From an uncultured Collinsella sp. (GTDB lineage Bacteria; Actinomycetota; Coriobacteriia; Coriobacteriales; Coriobacteriaceae): a stretch of 15,016 bases of DNA. The notes under the pieces are model-generated. The model saw only the letters and a program-made list of their open reading frames with translations. It did no database searches and was not told where the DNA came from. Location: assembly GCA_902494295.1 (NCBI GenBank), contig CABUSL010000040.1:1-15016 (forward strand). The letters are read 5' to 3'. Position numbers and translations under genes: made by a program. The stretch's first letter is position 1. Each line of letters begins with the position of its first letter. Positions 1-6,576 of the stretch are shown here, piece by piece.

Positions 1-120
1 GATGCTGCCCTCCGTTACTGCGCGCACGGCCAGGCGCATGATGTTGTCGTAGCCGGTCTTGTTGAGAATCTCCGAGATGCGGCGTTTGATGGTGCCCTCG
101 CTCATAAACAGCTCGGCCGG
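1..120 (-). pseudogene. C-terminal fragment of a LuxR-type DNA-binding domain
   Basis: Read on the minus strand, the frame gives PAELFMSEGTIKRRISEILN, then KTGYDNIMRLAVRAV and TEGSI up to the window edge. This matches the second half of a LuxR/NarL helix-turn-helix: the recognition-helix pattern SEGTxKxxIxxIL followed by the family's usual closing helix. The first half of the domain and any receiver or membrane region are absent. The frame is open upstream only to a TAA at 168-166, and those residues do not resemble the family. The first ATG (105-103) has no ribosome site and lies inside the motif. It starts only about 55 bases after the lipoprotein stop. I therefore read it as a 5'-truncated remnant. 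It could instead be the end of a gene with a frameshift, or a small real gene with an unusual start. The true end lies outside the window. Confidence 0.45.
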
Positions 121-175
121 CCCCGTCTGGTGTGCGCGGATGTGTCCGCCAATCCGCGGCTGATGTTACGTGCCG

Positions 176-1018
176 TTACGCGATGGTTGCGGTGTAGGAG
201 GCGACGTCCTCGTAGGAATCGGTCAGATAGGCGTCGATGCCGATGGTCGTGTTGACCAGGTCGTCAAGGCTGTCAAGCTCGCCGTTCGAGAACGTGAATT
301 CCTCGGTGGCGTTGGTGCCGGGCATCAGGTGAGCCGAGAACCAGGGTTCCTTCATGGTGCCGTTGACGTTGGTCTTGCCGGAAGGAGCGTAGAAGGTCAG
401 GTCCTTGTCGCTCTTGTTGGTGATGTTGACGACAAAGCCGATGTCGCCCCAGTCGTCCTTGAACTTCTCGGTGATGGTGATGGTGCACAGATCGTCATCG
501 GCGACGGTGACGGCGGGGGAGATTTCGACGCTTTGGACATCGTCGTCTTCGACGGCCTCATCGATCTCCTCTTCCTTCTCGGCGTTCTCGCGATCCTTCT
601 TTACCGTACCGGACAGATCCTTGTCGGACTTGGTGAAGATAAGCTTGTCGCCGTCCACCTCAAGGACGAGCTTGTCGTCCTTGAGCTTCAGATCGTGCGA
701 TTCATCTTCGGCGGTGACGGTTGCGGTGGTGGCGTCCTTGGCCTCCCACTTAAGGTCGACAACCTCAAGGAACAGGTCGAGGGTGCCCGTGCCGTCCTCA
801 TCGAGGATCAGGATGCAGTTGACGCCCCACTCTTCGAGCATATCCATGTACTCTTCGGTCAGCTCTTCGCCATCCAAGGTTCCACCCGAGTACTGCCAGC
901 TGCCGACGAAGTTGGCCTTGGGGTCTTTGCCGCCGCCGCTGCAGCCCGTCAGGGCAAAGGCGAGCGCCAGGACGCATGTCAGGAATGCGAGCGCGGACTT
1001 TTTGAACGTTGTCTTCAT
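176..1018 (-). CDS. Secreted lipoprotein, acidic, unknown function
   Basis: A 280-residue protein with a classical lipoprotein signal: basic start (MKTTFKK), hydrophobic core, and lipobox LTGC with the lipidated cysteine at residue 26. After a short SGGGKDP linker there is a lipocalin-like stretch of about 90 residues (FVGSWQYSGG, then alternating strands ending KLIFTK). Next comes a charged Glu/Asp linker at about 140-160 (NAEKEEEIDEAVEDDD). The C-terminal domain resembles DUF4352-type immunoglobulin-like domains (GFVVNITNKSDKDLTF). The start is fixed by TAAAGGAGG just upstream. It is the last gene of the four-gene minus-strand cluster, 81 bases after the SPFH gene. Membrane anchoring outside the cell is well supported. 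The function is unknown; a sensory or envelope-stress role would be inference from its neighbours only. Confidence 0.85.
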   Translation of the reverse strand: MKTTFKKSALAFLTCVLALAFALTGCSGGGKDPKANFVGSWQYSGGTLDGEELTEEYMDMLEEWGVNCILILDEDGTGTLDLFLEVVDLKWEAKDATTATVTAEDESHDLKLKDDKLVLEVDGDKLIFTKSDKDLSGTVKKDRENAEKEEEIDEAVEDDDVQSVEISPAVTVADDDLCTITITEKFKDDWGDIGFVVNITNKSDKDLTFYAPSGKTNVNGTMKEPWFSAHLMPGTNATEEFTFSNGELDSLDDLVNTTIGIDAYLTDSYEDVASYTATIA

Positions 1019-1064
1019 GGTGTCCTCCTTTATCGAACGAAACCCATAGAAGCAAATGCGGGGG

Positions 1065-1082
1065 TGGCGGACCTCCCCGCCA
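1065..1082 (-). other. Stem-loop between SPFH and lipoprotein genes
   Basis: TGGCGG and CCGCCA form a 6-bp GC-rich stem with a 6-base loop, in the 81-base gap after the SPFH stop codon. No T-run follows, so it is not a typical intrinsic terminator. It could lower read-through or protect the upstream mRNA end, allowing different levels of the SPFH and lipoprotein products. Confidence 0.3.
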
Positions 1083-1099
1083 ATTACCAGATAAAGGGG

Positions 1100-2341
1100 T
1101 TAGGGCCTGGGCGTTCCGCAGTTGCTGCAGAACTTGCCGCCGTTTTCGCTACCGCAGTTGGGGCAGAACCACTTGGCCGATGCCGGGGCGGGTGCGGGAC
1201 TACCGCACTCGGAGCAGAACTTGCCGGTGTTGGTGGCACCGCAGCTGCAGGTCCACGTGCCGGCCGCGGGGGCAGCGGCAGGAGCCGGTGCCGGGGCGGG
1301 TGCCGGAGCCGGCTGTGGGGCGGCCTGCTGCTGTGCCTGGCCGGCGGCGAACAGCTGGCTGGCATTCATGCCGCCCATGCCACCTGCCATGCCCATGCCC
1401 ATAAAGCCGGCCATCGCGCCGTTGGGGTTGGCGGCTGCTGCGCGCATCGCATCGCTCTGGGCGCTGGCAATGTTGGCGGCTGCCATGGTGGGATCGCGCA
1501 TGACCGCGGCCTTCTGCAGGTCCTTGATCATCTGCTCGTCTTCTTGCGAGGCGGCGATGGAATTGACGCCAAAGCTCACGATCTCGACACCGCGCAGGTC
1601 ACGCCAGTCGGCCGAGAGGACCTCGTTGAGCGCGCGGGCGAGCTCGGTGGTGTGGCCGGGGATGGCGCTGTAGCGGATGCCCATCTCCGAGATCTTGGCA
1701 AAGGCGGGCTGCAGGGCGGTGAGCAGCTCGGACTTAAGCTGGCTGTCGATCTTGTCGCGCGTATAGCTATCGGTCACGTTGCCGCACACGTTGGTGTAGA
1801 ACAGCAGCGGGTTGGTGATGCGGTACGAATACTCGCCGTTGCAGCGCACGGAGATGTCGACGTCCAGACCGATGTTGTTATCGACCACGCGGAAGGGCAC
1901 GGGCGAGGCGGTGCCGTACTTGTTGCCGATGATCTCCTTGGTGTTGATGAAGTAGACACGCTGGTCCTTGCCCGCGTCGCCGCCAAAGGTAAAGCGGCTG
2001 CCGATATTGGCGAAGGTCTCCTTGATGGAATCGCCCAGGTTGCCGCTAAAGACGCTCGGCTCGCTGCCGGTATCGAAGACGAACTCACCGGGCTCCAGCG
2101 CGACTTCGATGATCTTGCCGTTTTGCACCACGAGCATGCCCTGTCCGTCGTTGACGGCGATGACCGAGCCGTTGGAGATGACGTTGTCCTCGCCGCGCGT
2201 GTTGGAGCTGCGGCCACCGGTACGTTTGCTGCCCTTGCAGGCCAAGACGTCAGCAGGCATCGATTCGCAGTAGATAAATTCCTTCCACTGGTCGGCCATG
2301 ACGCCGCCGGCAGCTCCCAATCCAGCTTTCAAGAGTCCCAT
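1100..2341 (-). CDS. SPFH-domain protein with two C-terminal zinc ribbons (YdjI-like)
   Basis: A 413-residue protein. Residues 1 to about 290 look like the SPFH/prohibitin fold of the 'virion core protein' group that includes B. subtilis YdjI (WKEFIYCE near the N-terminus, VNDGQGMLVVQNGKI, GEYSYRITNPLLFY, VEIVSFGVNSI). A Met/Gly/Ala-rich stretch (about 305-330) is followed by a PA-repeat linker (about 340-360). The tail carries two zinc ribbons: C365, C367, C376, C379 (CxC-CxxC) and C393, C396, C405, C408. The first 15 residues (MGLLKAGLGAAGGVM) could be a short amphipathic membrane contact; there is no true transmembrane helix. The start is supported by AAAGGAAG upstream. It follows the two-helix zinc-ribbon gene by 48 bases. 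SPFH proteins assemble scaffolds on membranes. In Bacillus, the related protein works with PspA and YdjG/YdjH, and by analogy this one may link a soluble scaffold to the membrane protein encoded upstream. Confidence 0.85.
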   Translation of the reverse strand: MGLLKAGLGAAGGVMADQWKEFIYCESMPADVLACKGSKRTGGRSSNTRGEDNVISNGSVIAVNDGQGMLVVQNGKIIEVALEPGEFVFDTGSEPSVFSGNLGDSIKETFANIGSRFTFGGDAGKDQRVYFINTKEIIGNKYGTASPVPFRVVDNNIGLDVDISVRCNGEYSYRITNPLLFYTNVCGNVTDSYTRDKIDSQLKSELLTALQPAFAKISEMGIRYSAIPGHTTELARALNEVLSADWRDLRGVEIVSFGVNSIAASQEDEQMIKDLQKAAVMRDPTMAAANIASAQSDAMRAAAANPNGAMAGFMGMGMAGGMGGMNASQLFAAGQAQQQAAPQPAPAPAPAPAPAAAPAAGTWTCSCGATNTGKFCSECGSPAPAPASAKWFCPNCGSENGGKFCSNCGTPRP

Positions 2342-2389
2342 GGTGATCTTCCTTTCTCGTCAAAGGCCGGGTGGTATTGGTTGGATTGC

Positions 2390-3712
2390 TTAGTCGTCCT
2401 TGTCGTCTTTCATGACAACGGTGGTCTCGGTGTGGCTGAAGGTGTCGTGTTTCTCGGTCAGGTCGAGCTCGCCACAATACTCATCGGCACAGGTTGCTTC
2501 GTTGGCCGTCTTGAGCTGGCCTACCAGTAGCACGTCTCCGATAATCACGATGATTAGCGGCGCGATGATATTGATGAGGATGCCCTCGATATCAAAGGTG
2601 AGGTAATCCGGATCGAAGGCGTATTCCCCCATAAAGAGAATCTGGGAGAGGATAAATCCGATCACGAAGAACAGCACCGAGGCGATGGCGAGCTTGGACT
2701 TGGAGCAGGGGAGCTCGCCGACCAAGCGGCCGGTCTGGCCGTTCATGGCAAACAGGTAGCTCTTGCCGTTCCACGAGGTGGAGAGCATCCAGACGGGGAA
2801 CAGGGCGTAGTCGCTGTCTTCCCAGGTGTAGTCGAGCTGCTTGCTTTCGACCGTGGCATCGTCGTATTCGTCGACGACGGTCTCGCGCAGGGCCGAGATC
2901 GTGCTTTCTTCCATACGGCGCTCGGCGCGCGCCTTGCAGGTCTCGCAGTCCTCGTCGTAACGGTTGGCGATGTAGCCGGGCATATAGGCGACCGAGAACG
3001 GACGCAGCGCGTCATAGTCAAACGGCTCGATGGCATCCATGTGGCCGTCGGGCATCTTGGACGATCCGTCGACGGGCACGCGCTTAAACGAGATATTGCC
3101 CTTGCGATAGGCATCGTAGTGGTCGGTGGTCGTGACGGTGCGGTCGGATTCCTCGGTCACGGTCTCGTTGGTCGCGTCAAAGTACACTTCGCCGTCAACG
3201 CGGGCGCCGTAGAGCCAAAACGGCACGTAGACACCTTGGACCTCGTCGATGTGGTTGCCGGTGACAAAGCTCTTGGGCAGCAAGATCTTGCCCTTGTAGT
3301 GTTCCTTGAGTGCGGCCGTGACGTCGTCGCGCCCGAGCTTAAACGGAATCACCAGGTCGGGCGAGAAGTCGCCCGAGAGCTGACCGGGCGCCACGGCGGA
3401 GTTGCCGCAGTACGGGCAGGTGGTGACGGCGACGGTGCCGTCGGACACGAGCTCGGCGCCGCACGACGAGCAGATGTAGCCGGCGTTTTGGGCAAGCTCC
3501 TGCACCGCGTCGTCGGCGACGGGCTTGGGCGTTGCGGCTGCCGCATCGGCTTTGGCATCTGCCTTGTCCTGGCGCTCGCGATAGAGGGCCTCGACTTCTT
3601 CGACTTCAAAGCGCGAGTCGCAGTAGTCACAGACGAGCTTTTGCTCGGCGCTGGCAAAATGCAAGGGGCCACCGCAGGCAGGGCACTGATAGTTAACGCT
3701 CTCGAAGGCCAT
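2390..3712 (-). CDS. Double zinc-ribbon membrane protein (YdjG-like)
   Basis: A 440-residue protein. The first zinc ribbon uses C10, C13, C28 and C31 (YQCPACGG ... CDYCDSRF, TFIIB-like). After an Ala/Lys-rich linker, the second uses C81, C84, C99 and C102 (YICSSCGAEL ... TCPYCGNSA). A long soluble domain follows (FVTGNHIDEVQGVYVPFWLYG, AYMPGYIANRYDED) with a further CETC pair. Two hydrophobic helices lie near the C-terminus (LAIASVLFFVIGFILSQILF and ILINIIAPLIIVIIGDVLLV), and the tail is strongly charged (KDDKDD). The ribbons probably face the cytoplasm. The order ribbon, ribbon, VPFWLY domain, membrane helices recalls B. subtilis YdjG-type proteins once annotated as 'replication restart helicase PriA-like'; no helicase domain is present. 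The start is backed by GGAAAGGA. The gene begins 24 bases after the DUF4428-like gene. Biochemical activity is unknown. Confidence 0.82.
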   Translation of the reverse strand: MAFESVNYQCPACGGPLHFASAEQKLVCDYCDSRFEVEEVEALYRERQDKADAKADAAAATPKPVADDAVQELAQNAGYICSSCGAELVSDGTVAVTTCPYCGNSAVAPGQLSGDFSPDLVIPFKLGRDDVTAALKEHYKGKILLPKSFVTGNHIDEVQGVYVPFWLYGARVDGEVYFDATNETVTEESDRTVTTTDHYDAYRKGNISFKRVPVDGSSKMPDGHMDAIEPFDYDALRPFSVAYMPGYIANRYDEDCETCKARAERRMEESTISALRETVVDEYDDATVESKQLDYTWEDSDYALFPVWMLSTSWNGKSYLFAMNGQTGRLVGELPCSKSKLAIASVLFFVIGFILSQILFMGEYAFDPDYLTFDIEGILINIIAPLIIVIIGDVLLVGQLKTANEATCADEYCGELDLTEKHDTFSHTETTVVMKDDKDD

Positions 3713-3736
3713 GATCGGTCCTTTCCGTGCCGGGGG

Positions 3737-4474
3737 CTATGCACCGATGGCGCCACCGCAGTATTCGCAGCGCCCACTGGCATCGGGAATGGTGGTGGCT
3801 CCGCAGAAGGGGCAGGTCACCGCGGTCTTGGGGGCCTTGGCGGCCACGACGCTGTCGCGCGTCTCCTGGCGCAGCTGCACCAGCGCATCGCGGACTTCGG
3901 TTGCCTGGCGCTTGGCCTCGCGATATTCGATGGAGCCGCGCTGATCGATGGTGGAGTCGTTCACGCGCAGGTTGATCTCGGTAAAGTACGGCGTGTTGAC
4001 GTGGATGGTCAGATTAAAGTCGTAATCCAGGTCGTAGCGCGGCGGGTTGTAGCTCTCGCGCTCGCCGTCCTTGGTCTCGCGATAGATCTCGGTGCGCTGC
4101 TCGTCGATATCCATATCGCAGCCGAGTACCTGCGAGAACTCGATGATGTCGGGATTGGCGTCGCGCCAGCGGCTCTGCGAAGTGATGATCAGCAGGCCCG
4201 CGTCCTCATCGAGCATAATATTGGTGCGCCCGGCAGAAAGCGTGCGCGTGGGGTTGAACGAAGACAGGCGCTCGGCGTTGGCCTCGCGGTAGGCGAGTTG
4301 CTCACGGATATCGTCCGCGGTGCTGGAGCGATAGCCGTGAAAGTAGGGGGAGAGCTTGCCGGCGCACTCTTTGCACAGGTAGCCTTCATTGATTTTTGTC
4401 TTACCTAGAAGTCCCAGCTCGGTACCGCAAATCGCGCACTCTTTCTTCTCGAACATCTTGTCAAAGAAGCCCAT
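3737..4474 (-). CDS. DUF4428-like protein with zinc ribbons at both ends
   Basis: A 245-residue protein that opens with MGFFDKMFEKKECAICG. Cysteines 13, 16, 34 and 37 form an N-terminal treble-clef or ribbon of the DUF4428 type. A C-terminal ribbon uses C221, C224, C236 and C239 (VTCPFCGATT ... CEYCGGAIGA). The middle (about 75-180) is mostly beta-strand-like, with TNIMLDEDAGLLIITSQSRW and NLTIHVNTPYFTEINLRVN, like a small antiparallel domain. A charged helix follows (REAKRQATEVRDALVQLRQE). There is no signal or membrane helix. An AGGAGG sits 7-8 bases before the ATG. It is the first gene of the minus-strand operon and the third member in a row with zinc ribbons, which suggests the three proteins contact one another or a common partner. 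No catalytic motif is seen. Confidence 0.82.
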   Translation of the reverse strand: MGFFDKMFEKKECAICGTELGLLGKTKINEGYLCKECAGKLSPYFHGYRSSTADDIREQLAYREANAERLSSFNPTRTLSAGRTNIMLDEDAGLLIITSQSRWRDANPDIIEFSQVLGCDMDIDEQRTEIYRETKDGERESYNPPRYDLDYDFNLTIHVNTPYFTEINLRVNDSTIDQRGSIEYREAKRQATEVRDALVQLRQETRDSVVAAKAPKTAVTCPFCGATTIPDASGRCEYCGGAIGA

Positions 4475-4607
4475 GGTTGCCTCCTATCAACTGGTAGCGT
4501 GTGTCACTTTTGATGATGGGGGAGTGCGCGATCCTTCGCGATACCCAGACGGCTCAAGGAGTCTCCACAACTGGGACACATGGCCCATTTTTCATCCGAC
4601 ACATAGG

Positions 4608-4688
4608 GACACTCCTTGCCGCGGGTAGTCATTGGGCACTCATTGGGGACGTACTTAAATGAGTGGCAGTTGGAGACACTCCTTGCCG
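4608..4688. repeat. Direct repeat GACACTCCTTGCCG (two copies)
   Basis: Exact 14-base copies at 4608-4621 and 4675-4688, 67 bases apart. They flank an inverted repeat: CACTCATT (4637-4644) and AATGAGTG (4658-4665), 13-base loop. Related words (GACACAT at 4575-4581 and 4598-4604) lie just upstream. The arrangement of repeats around a palindrome resembles a small REP-like or transposon-derived unit, but its family cannot be named from this window alone. Confidence 0.5.
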
Positions 4689-4792
4689 AGCTAGAGGCCG
4701 CGCGTGCCCCTTCTGGTCCATGAGGCTCAAAACCGCGGTGTGACGTGAACGGCTGGGGTCAAATTTGCAGCATTTCAAGCCTGGCTTCGATA

Positions 4793-4821
4793 TTGAGACT
4801 GGTTCTTTATTAAAATAGATT
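4793..4821 (+). promoter_or_regulatory. Candidate promoter of the LuxR-type regulator
   Basis: TTGAGA (4793-4798) and TAGATT (4816-4821) are separated by 17 bases in an AT-rich patch, about 30 bases before the ATG at 4852. The -10 box matches the consensus at four of six positions. It is the best candidate upstream of this gene but remains weak. Confidence 0.3.
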
Positions 4822-4851
4822 TCCAGACAATTGATCGGCTGGGGGTTAACC

Positions 4852-5042
4852 ATGAGGGGCATGGGAGACACAACCGCATATTTGCGTCGGGGCATTCGGG
4901 AGATTATATGCCTGGTGCTGTTCTTCTTCACGTTTTTGGCGTGCGAGTATCTTTTTGATGTGCGCATGGCCGAGTTCGTGTCTCCGAACGAGGTCGTTAT
5001 TTATGAGAGCCTTGTCATCGGCGCGAGCGTGATTGGCTTTTT
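4852..5042 (+). pseudogene. N-terminal two helices of the LuxR-type membrane regulator, frameshifted
   Basis: From the ATG at 4852 (GGGGG shortly upstream) this frame encodes MRGMGDTTAYLRRGIREIIC, then two hydrophobic segments (ICLVLFFFTFLACEYLF and VVIYESLVIGASVIGF). It then leaves the family at a run of five T (5038-5042) and stops near 5136 in Cys/Trp-rich nonsense. The next frame begins exactly there with VRPILYYRRPHAID and supplies the rest of the protein. One extra T would join them as IGFFVRPILYYRRP. Together the two parts give the 12 helices expected of this family. This piece is therefore the genuine beginning of the gene at 5043-6395, separated by a one-base shift. Confidence 0.7.
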
Positions 5043-6395
5043 GTGCGTCCCATTCTGTACTATCGCCGTCCCCATGCCATTGACGCGACGAGTGACGTCA
5101 CGGGCGTTTTGCTGGTGGCGGCATTGCTGCTGTTGATTATGGCGGTTCAGGTTGAGGTGGTAATTACCGGCGGTTTGGTGGCGTGCTGCGCGCTGGGCTA
5201 CTGCGGATCGACTGCTCATGCAAATTTTGCGAGGCGCTTTGCGCGAACGCCCTGCTTGGCGCGCGCCGCCGCACTTTCTTACGCCATGGGCGTTCTGGTG
5301 CAGGTTCTCAACCACATGGTGGTGCCTGTCGGCATTCCTCAGCAGGCTGTTCTGGTCGTCTGTGCGATCGCGCAGGTGGCGTTGCTCCACGGTGCCCGAC
5401 GCGCCAAGCTGCGCGACGAGTCCGATCCCAACTTTGAACCCAGTGCTGCCGGGCTTTCGGTAGATGCTCTGGAATATGGCGCCAAGTGGCATGACGATCC
5501 CGAGGCAAAGGCGGCATTCCGTCGCGCCGTAGTTCGCCTGACCGTGGCGACGGCGTATCTTTCCAGCGTATTCGCCGCTCTCAACGCGGGCTTCACGACC
5601 CTGCATGCTGTCGGAGCCGTCGATTTGGGCGATTGGCCGCGCCTGCTGCTTGTCGTGAGCTCGTTGGTCGCTGGCGCACTATTTGACCTGCACGGCCGCT
5701 CGTATATGAATATCGGCATGACATGTGCCGCCATACTGTCCACGCTTTCGTTCTTTGTACTCATCGTCGATGGCAATGGCGGCAACGAGCTTGCTGCCAC
5801 GATCATCTTTTATCTGGGCTTGGGCTTTTTCGTGGTGTTCTTTACCACAAAATATGCCGCCGTCTCGCTCTATGCGCGCTGGTCATATTTTTGGCCGTGC
5901 ATGGGTCGCGTCGTCAACAACGTGTGCTCGATGTTCGTGACGGCGCCGGCAGTGGCGATTATCTCGAGTCAAAATGTGCTGGCTGCGGTCGGTGCGGCGC
6001 TCGTGATGTTTGTGGGCATTGCGATTACGCTGCTGGGGCAGTTGGGGCAACGGGCCGATGATGCCGCGATGCGGGACGGACTGCCGCTTGCCACCGACGA
6101 TCTTGGTGGGGATCTTGCGCCCACATGCTCCGACCCCGAGCCCGTGGAGGCAGCGGAGCTCACGTCCGATGAACGCCTTGATGCCTTCGTCGCCACCTTT
6201 GGGCTTACAGAGCGCGAGCGCGATATTCTTGAGGTCTTGGTCGTTTCGGACCAGAGCGTTCAGGACATCGCCACAACGCTCTTTCTTTCGCGCTCCACGC
6301 TCTATCGCCACATTTCCTCGATCAACAAAAAGGCCGGTACCGCCTCGCGTGTGGCCCTTATCAACTTCTTCTGGTCCTGGACACCCAAGGACTAG
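5043..6395 (+). CDS. Membrane LuxR-family transcriptional regulator (5' end lost to frameshift)
   Basis: The 450-residue frame has about ten membrane helices (for example VTGVLLVAALLLLIMAVQVE, AATIIFYLGLGFFVVFFTTK and VLAAVGAALVMFVGIAITLL), an acidic linker, and a C-terminal LuxR helix-turn-helix (FGLTERERDILEVLV ... VQDIATTLFLSRSTLYRHIS). Proteins with a 12-helix MFS-like front and a LuxR tail are abundant in Coriobacteriia and are thought to sense small molecules at the membrane. The nominal start, a GTG at 5043, has no ribosome site and follows directly on a T-run. The missing first two helices sit in the preceding frame at 4852-5042. The repaired gene would run 4852-6395 and encode about 514 residues. 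Possible explanations are a sequencing error, slipped-strand on/off switching, a recent pseudogene, or ribosomal frameshifting. The target genes are unknown. Confidence 0.8.
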   Translation: MRPILYYRRPHAIDATSDVTGVLLVAALLLLIMAVQVEVVITGGLVACCALGYCGSTAHANFARRFARTPCLARAAALSYAMGVLVQVLNHMVVPVGIPQQAVLVVCAIAQVALLHGARRAKLRDESDPNFEPSAAGLSVDALEYGAKWHDDPEAKAAFRRAVVRLTVATAYLSSVFAALNAGFTTLHAVGAVDLGDWPRLLLVVSSLVAGALFDLHGRSYMNIGMTCAAILSTLSFFVLIVDGNGGNELAATIIFYLGLGFFVVFFTTKYAAVSLYARWSYFWPCMGRVVNNVCSMFVTAPAVAIISSQNVLAAVGAALVMFVGIAITLLGQLGQRADDAAMRDGLPLATDDLGGDLAPTCSDPEPVEAAELTSDERLDAFVATFGLTERERDILEVLVVSDQSVQDIATTLFLSRSTLYRHISSINKKAGTASRVALINFFWSWTPKD

Positions 6396-6410
6396 CTAAC
6401 CTCCCAATAA

Positions 6411-6475
6411 GTTGCGGTGGAATAGTCCCTAAATTAAAGTCACGGGGCTTTAAACAGGAACTATTTCACCGCAAC
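6411..6475. other. Long hairpin between convergent genes
   Basis: The arm GTTGCGGTGGAATAGTCCC (6411-6429) pairs with GGAACTATTTCACCGCAAC (6457-6475): 17 Watson-Crick pairs of 19, plus one G-T pair. A second stem sits inside it: TTAAAG (6434-6439) with CTTTAA (6448-6453). It lies 16 bases after the regulator's stop and about 100 bases past the end of mgtA on the other strand. It may end transcription from both sides, but neither strand has a clear T-run after the main stem. A mobile palindromic element is the alternative. Confidence 0.6.
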
Positions 6476-6492
6476 TGCTGGGGGGATAGACT

Positions 6493-6556
6493 GCGGCGGC
6501 GGCAGAGGCAGCGGCAGCGGCGTTGGCAGCTGTGGTAGTGGCAACGGCAGCTGGCA
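6493..6556. repeat. GGCAGC/GGCGGC low-complexity tract
   Basis: An imperfect run of GGC-AGC and GGC-GGC units lies directly downstream of mgtA. It falls in the gap between the hairpin and the mgtA stop codon. Frames through it give only Ala-rich or Leu/Pro-rich peptides. It may be a degenerate microsatellite. Confidence 0.45.
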
Positions 6557-6576
6557 GGGTGTTTTCCGTCTACTTG

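Larger units (their letters stand above)
4475..4851. other. Repeat-rich divergent intergenic region
   Basis: This 377-base stretch lies between the divergent zinc-ribbon operon and the LuxR-type gene. It must hold both promoters, but only a weak candidate for the plus-strand gene is visible. It contains a 5-bp hairpin (CGCGA-tcct-TCGCG at 4527-4540), a 14-base direct repeat, an 8-bp inverted repeat and repeated GACACAT/GACACT words. No convincing coding frame or RNA gene is seen. The mosaic of short words looks like eroded repetitive or mobile DNA rather than a plain promoter region. Confidence 0.6.

Noticed and set aside
170..2530. A 786-codon plus-strand open frame
   Set aside because: It runs opposite to two well-supported genes with clear motifs and ribosome sites. 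Its product is Gly/Val/Ala-rich with no domain, as expected from the complement of GC-rich coding DNA.
3041..4408. A 455-codon plus-strand open frame opposite the zinc-ribbon genes
   Set aside because: Low-complexity Gly/Ala/Val composition, no ribosome site, and it spans two real genes on the other strand.
4389..4967. Short frames in the 4475-4851 intergenic region (plus 4389-4628, minus 4629-4967)
   Set aside because: No ribosome sites or recognisable domains; they overlap real genes or run through repeats.
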